Shown here piece by piece: positions 1-13,183 of a stretch of 64,000 bases of DNA; the first letter of the stretch is position 1; every line of letters begins with the position of its first letter. A program made the translations under genes and the position numbers. The DNA is from Lasiosphaeris hirsuta (taxonomy: Eukaryota > Ascomycota > Sordariomycetes > Sordariales > Lasiosphaeriaceae). The notes under the pieces were generated by a model, which worked only from the letters and a program-made list of their open reading frames with translations, did no database searches and had not been told where the DNA came from. The stretch lies in NCBI GenBank assembly GCA_030549175.1, contig JAUKUA010000003.1, forward strand, positions 4,278,001 to 4,342,000. Reading direction: 5' to 3'.

Positions 1-94
1 TCTCAGATGTTGATAGCATTCTAGTCCTCCCTACGACTGGTTCCCCATTTCCGTCACATTCCACTATTCGCCGTGCTCGTCCCGGTTCGACATA

Positions 95-969
95 ATGGTC
101 CCAGGCTCTTTGGCCGGTCTGTTGGCGGTGGCAACACTTGCTTTAGCGAGAACTCCGGCTGGATTCCAACCAGCTTCAAATGTCGATCTGATTGTGGAAT
201 ACAATGGCGTGACACCTCTTAACGGCGTCGTGGTTCCCAGAAATAGTGAGTGATAGCGTTCATTGCCTTACTCAATAATTTGAAAAGTGTCTGACCGGAG
301 CCGTCTGGGGCAGCTACTATTTCTCGGCCACGAATTGGCACACTCGTCCGGTTGACTGGAACTTCGTATGCTGTCTTGATGATCGACCTCGACATTCCCA
401 CAAACACGCCGCCAGCAACAAACACATTATTGCACTGGATGCAAACAGGTCTCACGCCCGCGACAACAGCGACGAGAATCAACACCGCCAGCGGCACACT
501 GAACGTCTTCCTTCTGGAGAACAGCACCAATACGGCCCCAATCCAAGCCTACTTTGGCCCAAATCCGCCTGCTAGGACCCCACTTAGCCATCGCTACACG
601 CAGATTTTAGTGGAGACTAGCGACGTCGACCCGGAGGACATCACAGTACTCCGCACCGCCGCAGCAACCATTGTCGGATTTAATGCTTCGGCAGTCCTAA
701 CGACAGCCGACCTCGAGGGCAAAGTTGTCGCGGGCAACTCGTTTAACGTGACGAACCCCGGCCCCGTCAACGACACCGCGGCAGGCGGCGGCGGCGGCAC
801 GGCCAGCACTACGAGTGGTAGCCCGACCAGCAGTCCCACCGGAGGTGGTTTCACTACCGGCACAGGGTCGGGGGCGAACGCGACCCCCTCAAGCGCCGGT
901 GCAATTCAGGGGTCGGGAGGCTTGCTCTTTGGGGCGGTGGCAGCGGGTGCAATTTTCCTCGGTCTATGA
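95..969 (+). CDS. Secreted PEBP-like protein, probably GPI-anchored
   Basis: Two exons, 95-245 and 314-969 (268 residues). The 68-base intron starts GTGAGT and ends CAG, and it joins the frames exactly. Residues 1-19 form a signal peptide. The middle matches the phosphatidylethanolamine-binding protein fold: the DLDIP ligand-site motif (family D-x-D-x-P) is followed by LLHWM. After about residue 195 the chain turns into a Gly/Ser/Thr-rich stalk and ends in a hydrophobic tail, as expected for a GPI-anchor signal. Family members bind phospholipids or other anionic ligands; the ligand here is unknown. The role at the cell surface is inferred from the signal peptide and tail. It is followed by about 1 kb without a gene. 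Confidence 0.85.
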
Positions 970-1995
970 TGACATCGTTGGGTGTCTTGCAATGTATGAG
1001 ATGGTTACCGGTTTTCATTATCGGGTGTGTGGTCGTGTTTACAGTGCCTGCAGGGTCTGGTACTCCGTCAATGGCGCAATGGCTAGGAAATGAGCATGTA
1101 GAAATTGACTTGAGGATGTGATGAGACATTGCTGTTTGCCTTTCTCCACCTCTGCTGGAACTGCATATAAGAATAAGGGCTAAAGGGTCGAGCGAGCACC
1201 CCTGATTTTGAATGCTTGTTTTTTTGGGGTGGCTTATGACCTCTGTGAACACTAAATTCGGACTTGCTTCGGAACACATGATCCAAAATCGCCAGATTTC
1301 CTGGAATCTCAGGCTATGTACCGAATTGCAGCTTCAAAGCTGCTCAAACAAACTACTCTTGGGACTGACTGGATTTTTGATGGACTGGCAATGAAATGAA
1401 AACCTGAGATTTGGGAATATTGCAACTTGGGAGAGATAAAAGTAGTAATTTCAAACTCAGTTGTTGGCCCCTCCTGCTTTGATTGGCCAGCGCTCGCCTC
1501 GGCTTTCCCTCCGCCGACGGTCTCGGCACGCCTTGCCTTGCCATAGCTATGTGGCCGGAGCCACCAATCATGACATGTGCTCGGTTTCGGTTTCATTCTT
1601 AGTGCGGCTCAAGCTTAGGTTTCTCCATTAATCGCGCGCGGCCTTCGCTGGGCGGGTGTTTATAAAAGGGTCCGACGACTCGAAGCTCGGGGCCGGCGTA
1701 ATTGAGGTTCATTTTATGTCTCCGATTCCATGGGAAATTGTCCTCAGAAACACTGGATCAGGGCTGTTATACATAAAAGGCCATGGAAAGTCGGAATGGC
1801 TCCGGGCACGGTGTTCCCGAGTCGAGAATCGGCCGGTGTATAATATCTTGGGCACACCCCGTTCAGTTTCTCAACTCCCCTGCAGGCTACAGTCCTCATA
1901 ATAGAAAGCGAATTATCACCTGAAAACTGTTCAACACAGCATCAACCTTCTACCCACCCCTCTCCCAATATCGCCCGCAAAAGCAACTACCAGCC
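970..1995. other. Intergenic region, promoter of the FAD oxidoreductase
   Basis: No convincing reading frame is present. TATA-like elements lie at 1661-1667 (TATAAAA) and 1839-1846 (TATAATAT), about 335 and 157 bases before the next start codon. The rest shows nothing I can name. Confidence 0.5.
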
Positions 1996-3237
1996 ATGGT
2001 GAGAACCGTCGTAATCCTGGGCGCCAGCTACACGGGGATCCCAGTGGCACACTATCTCCTCAAGCACACGGCAGACACTATTATCGACGGCTTGAAAGTT
2101 ATTCTCGTGTCCCCCAACACACATATGTACTGGTGTTGGGCGACAGTCCGTGCAATCCTCCCGGATATGCTGGCAGACGAAAAGATTTTCCTCCCAATTG
2201 CGCCCAACTTTGCACAATATCCGGCCGAGCGGTTCGAGTTCGTGCTAGGCAAGGCCGAGAACGTGAACCCGGATGTCAACGCTGTCACTATCCATGAGAA
2301 CGACGGCACCACACGAAGCATCACTTACGATGAGCTGTAAGTCTCGACCCCCTTTAAATCCAGCTGAGCTTTGGCTGATCGCTATGTGAAAAGTATCATC
2401 GCCACCGGCAGCAGCTTCAAGGGTGGCTTGCCCTTCAAGAACCTTTCCACAACAGGCGAGACCAAGGAGATGCTGCATGCGTGGGCGAAGCGCATCCAAT
2501 CCGCCAAGTCCATAGTTGTCGCCGGCGGCGGCACCACGGGAATCGAGTTGGTCGGCGAGCTCGGACAGGAGTATGCTGCTAAGGGGACGAAAGAAGTGAC
2601 GCTCATCATCGGTGGCGACCTTCCATTCCAATCAACCGTCATGAAGAGTGTGCAGGAGACGACGATTAGGCAGCTCAAAAGGTTCAATGTCCAGATCGTT
2701 ACCAACACGAGGGTAGCCGCGGAAACCAATGGGGGAGAGGGTAGTCCGACCATCCTCGAACTGACCACCCTTGGCCCCAACGGTAACAAGAAGACTAAGA
2801 GTCTCGAGACGGATCTATACATACCCGCCTTCGGCGTCGTTCCAAATACCTCCTACCTACCCCCGAGGATGCTGGACGAGCGCGGGTTTGTCAACCAAAC
2901 CTCAACCCTGCGAGCCAAGGACCATGACAACATCTTTGTCGTCGGCGACGCTGGCAATATCCAAGAGCCCCGCGGCAAGACAGCCGATGAGCAGGTTATG
3001 CACTTGGTCAAGATTCTGGATGCATATCTGCTCGGTGCAGACGAGCTGCCCGAGTACCGGCCAAGTGAGTCAGTTCCGTTTAGTGTCAGTTTGGGGCGGA
3101 ACAGCGGAACGGCACAGTTGGGCAACTGGAGAATCTGGTCCTGGCTTGTGTGGCTATTTAAGGCTAGGTATCTTGGGACCGACTACGCACCAAACCTTGT
3201 AAAGAGGTTGAGGACGATCCATGCGAAGAATTGGTAA
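1996..3237 (+). CDS. AMID/AIF-like FAD-dependent NAD(P)H oxidoreductase
   Basis: Two exons, 1996-2336 and 2394-3237 (394 residues). The 57-base intron (GTAAGT donor, CTGAT branch, AAG acceptor) rebuilds the typical YDELIIATGS segment. An earlier AG at 2362-2363 would place a stop in frame. The N-terminus carries a Rossmann motif (ILGASYTGIPVAHYL). A second dinucleotide motif, GGGTTGIELVGEL, should bind NAD(P)H, and VFVVGDAGN near the C-terminus is the second FAD contact. This is the pyridine-nucleotide disulphide oxidoreductase fold of the AMID/AIFM2 group, without a redox-active CxxC. Family members pass electrons from NAD(P)H to quinone-type acceptors. No targeting peptide is obvious. Confidence 0.88.
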
Positions 3238-4861
3238 ATGGCGAAGTGACGTAGTGATGCTGTAATGTTTAGAGTTGGATGGGTGCTTGGAAAGGTATTT
3301 GGCGTTTTCGATATGCTTAGGTTGCCTGAAATATAACATCCTTCCCGTTTTCACTACTCCGCTGGCCTGTGAGTTGCGCGGTCAGCGGTGGCCTGATTCA
3401 TGATGAAGGCCCTAAGACAAGATACTGGGTGGTGGCGTCGTTGGGTTGGCCCGGCTGCAAGATTCCTCCCCACCTAGAAATCGACGACGGGATGTCCACG
3501 TAGGGTACCCTAGAGATAAATACTTTGGCGGTGGAAAGGCAGGTTCCACCTAGAATGAAGCCGTCGCTGAGCGACTGAGCGAGGAATGGATCGTTGCGCC
3601 CCACCTGCTTTGGGCTAAGCCGTCACTGGCAAGCTGGAATGTTATCGTCCGTCTGCGTGAAATGCATGAAAGAGAGGAGGATAGATGTAAGCTATGAAGA
3701 CTTTGAAAAGGTGGTCCGACGAGTGGGGCTGCTGCGATGGCGTTGTTTTTCTTTCACTCAATCGAGGATAAAAGATAGGGGCGGGAAGGAGAAAAGGAGA
3801 AAGATCGCGGTCGCAAGGAAAGGACGGGTGTGAATGGATGAGCAGAGCGTAAATGCTTTGCAGCAGCCAGGGCGGTGGATGCCTAGTGTTCAAGCGTTGG
3901 AGGGGTTTTGCCGCGAGTATAAATAAGGCACAGACGCCCCAGAAAAGGGCCAAACTCCCCGCCAGAACTGGTTTTCTTTTTGCTGCTCATCGGCAGTTTT
4001 TCTGCTGCTTTTGGCGGCGTGCGGAGTTGGCATTCGCTAAACTCCGAACCACTGCTTGTTTGCTGCGAAAGTTGCGAAGAAAGTCCAAAGCCTGGGCTAC
4101 TCCTCCCTCAGCTGGCCCGTGCCTGCCGGGGCCGGAAAAGTGCCCATGCCAGTCGGGTTTCTGTGCACGTGTTCAGGCGCGCGTAAGGTATTCCCCCACC
4201 TTCGCGTCATCCGCAGGCAACGCAGGCACCCGCAAATCCACTCCTGCCCGTTCCACCCCCTGCCGGTAGAACGGTCGCCCAAGCCTACCAAGCGAATTGA
4301 ACGCCAACTCCCCACGACTTTAGCACGGTCCAATGCGGCACTGGCAAACACAACACTCGTCCCGCTATTCCAGCATCCTCCTTGTACTGCAACAGACGGC
4401 CAGCATTCTCCAGCACACAGGATTTCTGTGAGAATATTCTGTGTTCACTCTGCTTCCCCGCGTCTTTTTTTTTCTTCCCAACTACAATCTGGCGTTTGCG
4501 ATTCCGCAATTGCAACAGCGCCACTAGCGAGCACTAAAAGTCCCGGGTCTCGGACGCTAGCAATTTCGCCGTGGTTGACCCACCGACGCGACTAGGATTT
4601 GACGCGCTTCTGGGCAATGAGAACACCAGCCCCTCCGATTCGACCCCCCAAGCCAACTTGAACCTCGTCCTCAGGCTTGTCCTAAGCCAAATTCTAGCCC
4701 AACCTTTGTCCCTCATTATTCAATTCCTAATTCCTTCGCTCGACGTCTTGCAGTCCCGCCCGGCATCCTCAATTGTTCTCTGCAGCGGCACGACGTTCAG
4801 GATAGAGCGGTGTGTGGCGTCGCAGACCGAGGACTCGGGACTGTGAGGACACGAGGGGAAC
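3238..4861. other. Intergenic region, promoter and leader of the GATA factor
   Basis: No coding frame that I accept. A TATA box (TATAAATA) lies at 3918-3925, roughly 940 bases before the GATA-factor ATG. Pyrimidine-rich stretches follow (for example near 4460-4480), consistent with a long 5' leader. Confidence 0.45.
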
Positions 4862-7800
4862 ATGGCTACGCCGAACAGCCATGCCTGGTCCGCTGCCTCT
4901 CCTCAGCCAGCTGGGGGAGACGATTATGGCCTGCAGGCAAGGCCAATGGGATGTACGTACAATCTGAGCTATCCTCTGATCACCTGCCTCTAAATTCACA
5001 CATCTTTTAGTGAAAGTGCATTATACTTTCGATAGAGATAACCAGATCCACTGCCTCGCACGATGGCCTCATATCATCCAAATCCAGTCGATGCCCTTCG
5101 ACGACAGGACAACAATCGGCGTTGTCGACCTCCGAACTGTTCTCCAGGCCGTCGCGCAATGCAGCCCCGAGATTGTGAACCAGCACGACAACGACTATAG
5201 TGTCTATGCCACCGACTACTCCGAACCCGACTGGCCCCTGGTTGGGCAGGGCATGTTATCATGGGGGCTGGACCAGAACAACAACGACCAGCAACAACCG
5301 CAGATGGTCACTGGGCGCGTGACGCGAAACATGATGGCGCTTCTAGGCAATGGCAGTCGCGAAACTCTAGAGGTAAAGCTAAAGTTGACGGCGGTAGTCA
5401 AGATGCCAGAGCGCTCCGACTTTTCTAGCCTCGAATCTCTGAGCCTAGCGAGGTTCACCCCGCCCGACCCAAGTTCCGAATGGAACTCGTTCCTCCAATC
5501 CAACCCAATGCTAGGGCATTCCGCAAATGTGGCCTCCATGCCTTCACCAGCCCTCCCACCCGCTCAGCTCAACCAACCGAACGGCCAAAGCCAAAACTCC
5601 ATGAACGATACCAGGTACATGGACACGAGGCATGATAGTGCTCCTCCGCAGCCCAGCCGACCAGCCAGCATACCTCCAGCTAACGCCATGCCGCCAACAT
5701 CTCTGCCCCCCACAAACATGTCCTTGGCTCCTGCAAGACCCCTCGCGCCGACCGATAACGTGCCGTCTCCTGTGGGCGGTTCTCAGCCTATGGATGTTTC
5801 GGCTGACAAGTCAGCCCGGCCTTCGCGACCCTCTAGTAGAGCATCTCGAAGCAGGGCACCAACAGGTAGGCCGAGAGGCCGACCGCGGAAGAAGCCACTT
5901 GACACAGGAAGTACTTCCGCAGCTGAGGAGGCGACTGATGGTGATGAGGGGCCACAAAGAAAGAGGGCTAAAGTTACTCAAGGGGAATACAGCTTGATAG
6001 CGCCATTTGGCTCAGCGCCAGACTCCCTTAGAGTGGCTGCTAGTACTTCGGGCTCGTTGCGTAACATGCGACCAATCGGAGTTGGAGCTGATAACCACAC
6101 TGCAAACCACCTTCAGGATGTTCCTCGCGCGCCAACGCCAGTCCCTGATGTACCTTTCCTGCAGAGGCAACAGCAGCGCATGAGGTTTGTCGAAAATAAG
6201 CCGAGATCTGAGTCTCTCGGCGATCTCGACTGCCCTCCAGTTTATCAGCCACAATCGGTTTACCAGACTCAACAAGGCCAGCTAGCAACGCAAATTGCGA
6301 TGAACCAAGATGCACGTTCACCAACAGAGTCGGTGGCCCAATCGCCAGATCAGGTTTACACTCCTGAAGATAGCCCTGAAGATCTTGGCTCGTCGCCTCC
6401 TGTTCCGAGAACGAGCGTTTATATACAATCCAGTCCTCCCGCTTCCAGTCCCATCCTTCCGGCGATGCCAATGCCGCAAGTTGATTCTGGTTTCATGAGT
6501 GGAGGGATTGATGATTATTTTGACGACGACGAACTTGTCCAGGAGCTACCGAGAACCAAGGAGCATGATTTGCCCACGCAAAGACAAGGACAGGCACCAT
6601 CTGCTCCCCCTCCACAACCAGCCAGTAAGCCGAACATCAAGAAGCCAAGCCGTTCACAACAACAGAAACCGCCAAATTTCCCCTTTCATGAGGTCAATCC
6701 AGGTCCCCCAGAGCTGTTACCTACTACCAGCATCTTCAATCCTGCTGGAAAGGCCAAGACTCTAAACAGACCCCCAGCATTGAACGTTTCAGGTCTCAAG
6801 AAGCCCGCAAATCGCTCCTTTAAAAGGTCAAACACGGCGCCAAACTCTGTCATTCCCCAACAAACTCCCCGACTGCAAGAGCAATCTGCTAGTCAGCAAC
6901 CAGAGGCGTCAATGCTCGGGCCGCATGATCGCCAACATCAACAACTTGAGCAACCGGCTGCTCCGCATGATGAGAGTGTGCACTCTAGTATCGTGACTGT
7001 CCTGCAGGAAGCCCTGAAGAGCGAAGTGGGGAACGAGGCCAATAGCATTCCGCGCTCAGAATCCGGCGCTCCCATTGCTGACATGGTACCGGTACCGGAG
7101 CGCCCTATGACTACAGAGCCGGTCCTAACCCTGCCCACACAACCTTCCTCGAAGCCCGCTTCAAGGCCAGCCTCGCGCGGTCCTTCTGCACCACCTGTTC
7201 CAGAAAGTGACCCCATTGCAGAGCTACCCGCCCCCTCACGATCATTCATGTCAGAACCCGGTGGCCCGCCTAGCGATTCCGAGCCGCCGCGCTACAGCAA
7301 AAATCAGGTAAAGAAGCAGTCGATCAAGGAGCGGCTAGAAACCGCCATTCAAAAGGGAGAGCAGCCGCCTTTCTGCAATAATTGTGGGGCTATCGAGACG
7401 CCAACATGGCGGAAAATCTGGACGCAGGATCATCATGGTGTTCCCGGCTTTCACGAATTTTCGGACAAGCCTGGGTGTGTGACTACGGTCGATGTACTCG
7501 AGCGAGACTCGAAGGGCCTTCCATCTGCGTACCGTTTGATCAAGAAGCATCTTGGTCCCACAGAAGATAAGAAGCTGTGGAAGGAATCCCTTCTTTGCAA
7601 TCGTAAGTATACCAACATCCATGTTGAAGAAGCGAATCTTGATCCTAACTATTGCTTAGCTTGTGGCATATGGCTCGCAAAGTTCAAGTGTCACCGTCCC
7701 CCGGACAGGTGGGAGAAAGATGCCGCACGACTTGGCCAGCCGCGCCGAAAGCGTGAAAACAAGAACGGCAACGGACGATCTAAGAAGTCGCGCAGCAAAA

Positions 7801-8963
7801 GCGATGCTCAGATGAACCCAACTTCAGAAGCCTATTTCACCACAGACCCAATCGGCCCGGGTGATCAAGATTCGCCGAAAAGAGGGCATGAGTTCAGTCA
7901 CCCTCCAGGTCATCAAAACAATGCCATATTAGACAACGACAATGAGAAAAACCAAAGCCTACAGTCGATTATTTTAAACTTGCGTAGCTCCTCGGAACAA
8001 CGTGGACCGGGATCAACTCACTCGAGGGGCAGTGGAACAGCGGACAGCCCCATTGCAGTTGAAGATGATCTTGGGACCACGCGACGGATACTCTTCCCAT
8101 CACCAAGAAAGGATGGAGTGCCCAAGGTTCTTGGGGAGCTTAACGTGAATCTCATCCAAACAAACACGAATTTCCAGGAGCCGAAGTCCGCATCTGCGGG
8201 TAAAGAGAACGCCAACCTGAACTCGGATCGCTCTGACACGCCAACACCTGGCAATCATGACGATCTGGAGCAAGAGCTTTTTGGCACGCCTCCCAACCGT
8301 CCATCCACTCCGCCTCTGAAATCCGCGTCGTCTGGAGTATTCAAGACACCAACTCGACCGACTCCGAGTCACCGCCCCATAACAAGGAGCATCTCGCGGT
8401 CGATTCGTTCCGTACGAACAATACCCAAATCCCCTGGCCAAGCCTTCAACCAACTTCTTCGAACTCCATCCAAGACCCCTCGCTCTTCAGGCGGCTCCAA
8501 CATTATGATGCTGAGCACGGGCAGGCGACGCAGCCCCCGCAATGGCGGACTACACACACATTTTGCGTTACTCGACGAGGAGATGGGACATAATCACAGC
8601 ACAGTCCACTTTGACTCGCCCTTTACAACGACGCTGAACCAGCTGCTTAGTGAGGCTAATGACTTCACGGCTGGCTCGCCATCGCACGGGCTTGTCGATC
8701 TCGATTTGATCAGTCTACCCAACCTCGACAGCGACGCCGTCAGCCAGCACCTGGCCAACGCCAACGCGCTGGACTTTGGCAATTTTTTGAGTACCGACTT
8801 GATCATGCCTAGCTCGCCACCACTGATGCGGAACCCGGGCGGTGTTCTTAACTTTGGAGGATCACTGGGGGACAATCTGTGGGCGCAGCTCGACCGGGCT
8901 GGTACAAGTGCCATGGAGAAGGGGGTGCTAGAGGCTTTGGATGCTGGTGTGGATGATTTGTGA
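4862..8963 (+). CDS. ams2: Ams2/SPT21-type GATA transcription factor
   Basis: Three exons, 4862-4952, 5011-7602 and 7660-8963 (1328 residues). The first intron is GTACGT...TTTTAG; splicing gives RPMGLKVHYTFD, the conserved Ams2/SPT21 N-terminal domain (about residues 30-140). An AT-hook (GRPRGRPRKK) sits at 316-325. The zinc finger runs from CNNC at 819-822 to CNPC at 893-896. The second intron (7603-7659, GTAAGT, CCTAAC, TTAG) is 57 bases and stop-free; only its removal restores CNPCG. The rest is low-complexity, rich in Pro, Ser and Gln. Known relatives control histone genes: fission yeast Ams2 drives S-phase histone expression and supports centromeric CENP-A, and budding yeast Spt21 activates histone genes. 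The same role here is inference. Confidence 0.85.
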
Positions 8964-9854
8964 GCTCACTCCGCATTGGTTCTGTTTTCTTTTCTACTGC
9001 GACAGCATGCGATAAGATGGTTTCTCTGGAATAGGTCAGATGGCTTATCGTTGATCACGGTAGCTACGGCTTTGATTTTTTTTCTGTTTCTATTTGATCT
9101 TTTTTATGGACGGATGGGCATAGCGTTGATGGGGTTGAGACAGTGGAATGTTGTAGAAAGGTTGGAGTGTTGAGGGAGGAGGTCTGATTTCTCTCTTCAT
9201 CTCGGGGGCTGGGATTATCCGTTCTTTGCTTAATGCAGAAGCCAGACGGGAGGCGAGGGCGTACGGGATATCCACTGGACTTGGGCAGGATACTACTAGC
9301 TTGGTCTTTTCTTCGGTTTTGTTTTGTTCCGAGTATTATTTGTGTTTATGTCTGGTATCATCATGATGATGCCAGACGGGGAAAAAGGAGCTGGCGCCAG
9401 GACCACTGGCCCAACAAACAGCCCACTTCACTGCCTCTGCAGCGGTGATGAATTGGTATCGCAAGGGATGCAGATACTACTTGAAGTGTCTTGTATGGCT
9501 AGGTAGTTTTAGTTTTATTGGTGGATGGATGGCACAGCCAGTCTGCTCTTGCCCCTGTGGCACTAAGCTGAGATTCTTTGTCTGTCCGATATCCCCTTTC
9601 TCTGTCTTGATTGCCCTATTTTCCCCGTGAGATATGGGTTGTTTAAAGACTCCATCCCAAGTATCTACTTTCCTTTAGCCCCGTGGTCGCGGCGGAGAGG
9701 GATGAAAAGAACCTCGACCTGTCCCAACCTTCCGCGGAGGATATACCCCGCGATGGATGAGTGGAGGAGCAAGACCGATCATGGAATGGTCGGGTTTAAG
9801 TACATGTAGGCCAATGACTATTACTCCCTCGGTTGGAAGGCGGAAAGGCACATC
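8964..9854. other. Convergent intergenic region
   Basis: This is the 3' flank shared by the GATA factor and the Rfa3 gene on the other strand. It is T-rich just after the GATA-factor stop. I see no gene or repeat. Confidence 0.5.
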
Positions 9855-10510
9855 TCAATCATATGCAAATACCGACTTGTGTTGGTGAGTCACTTCGACA
9901 ACGGCATTGGCTAGGCTGTAGTCTGTGTGGGGGGCGGGTTGTTAGATAACTGCTCGCACAGTTGAGGGGCGGTTTGGGCCGGTGAAGAGGGGTAACTGTG
10001 GTGCTTGTTTGATGGTTGGTTTGAGGATCGGGGTAGTTAGAGTTGCGGGCGCGGGGACAATGCCCGTTTCTTGTATACTGTATACACAGGTGCGGAGGTT
10101 GGGGAGGAGCCGTTGAAAAGGGGCGAGATAGGGAGGATGAAGGGGAGACGGGGACGAGAATCGGTCCTCACCAACGCTGGTGCCTAGGTCGAGCGAGCTC
10201 AGCACCTTGATTGAGAGGTCTGGGTTCACCTTGCCGATGATCTGGACGCCGCTCCCTGCCGAGAGATGTGCCTCCTGTGTCCCGGATTAGCTTCTTGGTC
10301 TGCCCTTTCTGTCTTACGCTGGGAGACGGGCTCCGGGAAGGGAAGAAGGGGACAACTTACGCGATTCAGGTGGGCTGTGATGTTGCCGTCGGCATCGATT
10401 ACGGCCTCGTCACCTCGTAGTGTCACAACCTTGCCCACTACCATGACATTTTTGCCAACGTACGAATTGAGATAGGTGCAAGTGACGCGCGGGGTAGATG
10501 TCGCCTCCAT
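9855..10510 (-). CDS. rfa3: Replication protein A small subunit (Rfa3/RPA14)
   Basis: Three exons on the minus strand: 10510-10361, 10274-10172 and 9922-9855 (106 residues). Intron 1 is GTAAGT...GCTAATC...ACACAG. Intron 2 is unusually long for this window (249 bases, GTGAGG...CACACAG). The protein is a single OB fold: MEATSTPRVTCTYLNSYVGK, then VVGKVVTLRGDEAVIDADGN, then VNPDLSIKVLSSLDLGTSV, and a C-terminal helix beginning YSLANAVVEVTH that contacts the other subunits. Rfa3 is the smallest part of the heterotrimeric RPA complex that coats single-stranded DNA in replication and repair. The third exon is too short to show as an open frame; it is supported by phase and by its match to the family's last helix. 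Confidence 0.87.
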
Positions 10511-12726
10511 TGCTGATCTCGTGATTCGGCTACCTCGTAGTGTGTGGTTGTGTCTACGAGGTTATGTGTAGGGTGACCTGGCTAGAGCGGAGGGGAGCAG
10601 AAACGGCTATGCAAGGCAGATAAATGTGGTGGAAGGCTAGGTTGCTGGTTTGGACTTTTTGCGGTGAAGAGGCGCGTGAGGTAAAATTTAGCACGCGCAT
10701 TTGAGATCATCGCGAGGGTCGCGCGCGTTGTGATTTGGGGGACCCCGCTGCGGGGTGCCAAGGTGTCAAACGCCACTTCAAGTTCGCTCTGTGGAAAGCC
10801 CCGTTACTTTTAGGTACTTAGGTACCTTGACAACATCCCACCCAGCTCTGCCTTTTGAGCTTGCAACTTTCCAATCAACACTGCATGCTGCTTTACAATC
10901 ATTAAGCTACATTCTTTCCCTTACGTTGTTTCTTATTTCAGGGCCTGCATACAACTATTGCCACGAGACTTTATGACTATCCACAGCAGTCCCTGGTTTT
11001 CTGCACCCCCACAACCCTGGATCAACGGAGATTTGCTCCGTCCCGCGACGGATGAAACAATCCGTGGCTCGCTGCTTTATGAAGACACCTTACTGTACTG
11101 GCATATTCAAGCCGCTAGGGATAGAAGCCGATATTAGTTATTAGAACGGAAGTTCAGTGAGTTGCTGGCTCCTCCTGGTAGCGCTCAGCTGTGCGAAGGC
11201 GTCCAGTTGAGGCTCATGGTAAGAGGTCCGGACATATTTCCTGCAAACATTGAGCAACAGTCCAACCAAACTGCAGACGAAGGTGCACGGATATTTTTTA
11301 CCTAGGTCCTCTCACGGAGCGGCGATTAAACAAAAGGTTTGCCGCACGGCTCCCCCAAGTTTAAAGGTACTTTTTATTGACATCGATACCGACTACTGGG
11401 GGCTGTTAAGTTGTGCGAGCTGTTCCCAGTTTCAATCCATGTGCGGGGGTCCTTATGATGCGCATGCCTTGAGGCCTTATGCTCGTGTCTCAAGCTAGCA
11501 AGGGCGCATGCATCATAGCTCAACAACAACCCACCAACCAGGATATACCTGAAGACCATCCTCCAGGCTCGAAGCTCTCGTGCGTTGTGCTCTCGGAGGG
11601 GAAGTAGTTGAGAATACCCTGTGCGAGTTTCACCGTTGTACGCAGTCCGGACGTAAAAGAGCGATTTCTGCTGTCTAGGTCCTCATAAGATGTTTTCAGG
11701 AATACAGCCCGCAGGTCGGTCACCATCGAGCTTGCTTACTTACCCCGGGGCCCAGAAGACGAAAGATGAAGATTGATGATGGCGACGATGTGGCGTTCGA
11801 TGCCACGAGCTGGCAACCCTGCGAACTGGTGATCGGCAGCATCTTAGTAGGTTTAACCCCGCGACAAGGGCTCTCGCCAAGGAGCCAAGCTGGTTTGGGG
11901 ACTAGCGGCAACCCCGCACGTGCTTGCCGATCCCTGCCAATTGAACGCCTATTCAATATGGCTGTGGGGTCAATGCCCAGTTGTCGACCTCGCAGATTCT
12001 TGATTCGACCTCCCGCATTCATCCCTCTCTCTGCAAGACCTTTGCAAGACAGGCTCGGGTCCGCTCAAAATTGGCTGCTAGCGCTCCCCAGTGCTGCCGT
12101 GATGGGAGGCGGCCTGTCTACTAGCGGTAAACCTTGTCAAGGGACCGAATGGAGGTTAACAATGTCTGGGGGATCGATACCCGTGTATTCCCGCGGCAAC
12201 CTCCTGGGCATCAGGGTACCTGGAGGGGCCGCACCACCAAACTGTCAAGGGAAGTTACGGTGCGGTCGCGTCACATCGTCTCCCTGTACAACGAGCCCGT
12301 TGCCAGGTCCCGGGATCGGAAAACCAGACCAGACTCTAAAGCTCGCCCGGTCTATCGAGGATGATCCCGCCCGGCACCGCCGAGCGCGGCTGAGTGCCGC
12401 AAAGCCACTGCTATCTGTCTCCACGACGAACCGCCGATACTTTGGGGTACCCGCTCCTCTGAGCGAGCAAGACTCCTAAGGAGAAGAAGCTCCATCTAGG
12501 TGGGAAAGTCAGGCGAGGAGCTGGGAGAGGCGAGTTTTGCTGCACCAGTCAGCTTGAGAAGTTGTAGACGGAGCTCTAAAGCTCAACAAGCTCACCAGCT
12601 GCTATCTAGCTACTTACATAGGTAGCATATTTCTCGAGCTCCAAGCCCACAGGCCGCATCTGCGTAGCCCCGATCCAAGCAATCATCTTGCGTCTGGCAG
12701 TAGCGGCGGCGGCGGCAGCACCTTGA

Positions 12727-12745
12727 CCCCCCCCCCCCCCCCCCC
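12727..12745. repeat. Poly-C tract of 19
   Basis: Nineteen consecutive C on the plus strand in the upstream region of the bZIP gene. Other C runs lie at 24418-24428 (11) and 62301-62316 (16). Lengths of such runs are easily miscalled. Confidence 0.9.
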
Positions 12746-13183
12746 TGGCTTGAAATTCCCTGTATTGCAGTTTGTATTTTGCAGATTCGCCGTAGTGCAC
12801 AACCCCTCGCCATCCCTAACCTCGGAGGTACTCTTGTCCAATTCCCAATCTGCCGGCTTCCTGCAATGCTGCAATTGCAACAGCACTTGTTGCGAAACCA
12901 GAACCGCTGCCCCGCCGTACACATCTTCTCTCTTCCCCAACATCTCCGTTTGTCCCATTTTGAGCAGTCACCTTCAAACCCCATCAAAGGAATGTATCTA
13001 TCTCTTCCGCGAGCCTGAAAGGCGAAGCGTGGTGGTACAACATTCCCGACAGGACCAACCAAGGGGCATGCTGGGCACATAACACTCCCTATCATATTCA
13101 CTGGCCACACCCGTATTTACATACACCCACCGACTGGAACCATTGCCCGGTAGGCCTAGTAAGCCCGACAGAACCTGGCTAAG

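Noticed and set aside
11766..12479. 237-codon open frame in the bZIP upstream region
   Set aside because: No recognisable domain or conserved-looking block. Kept as non-coding, though expression data could reverse this.
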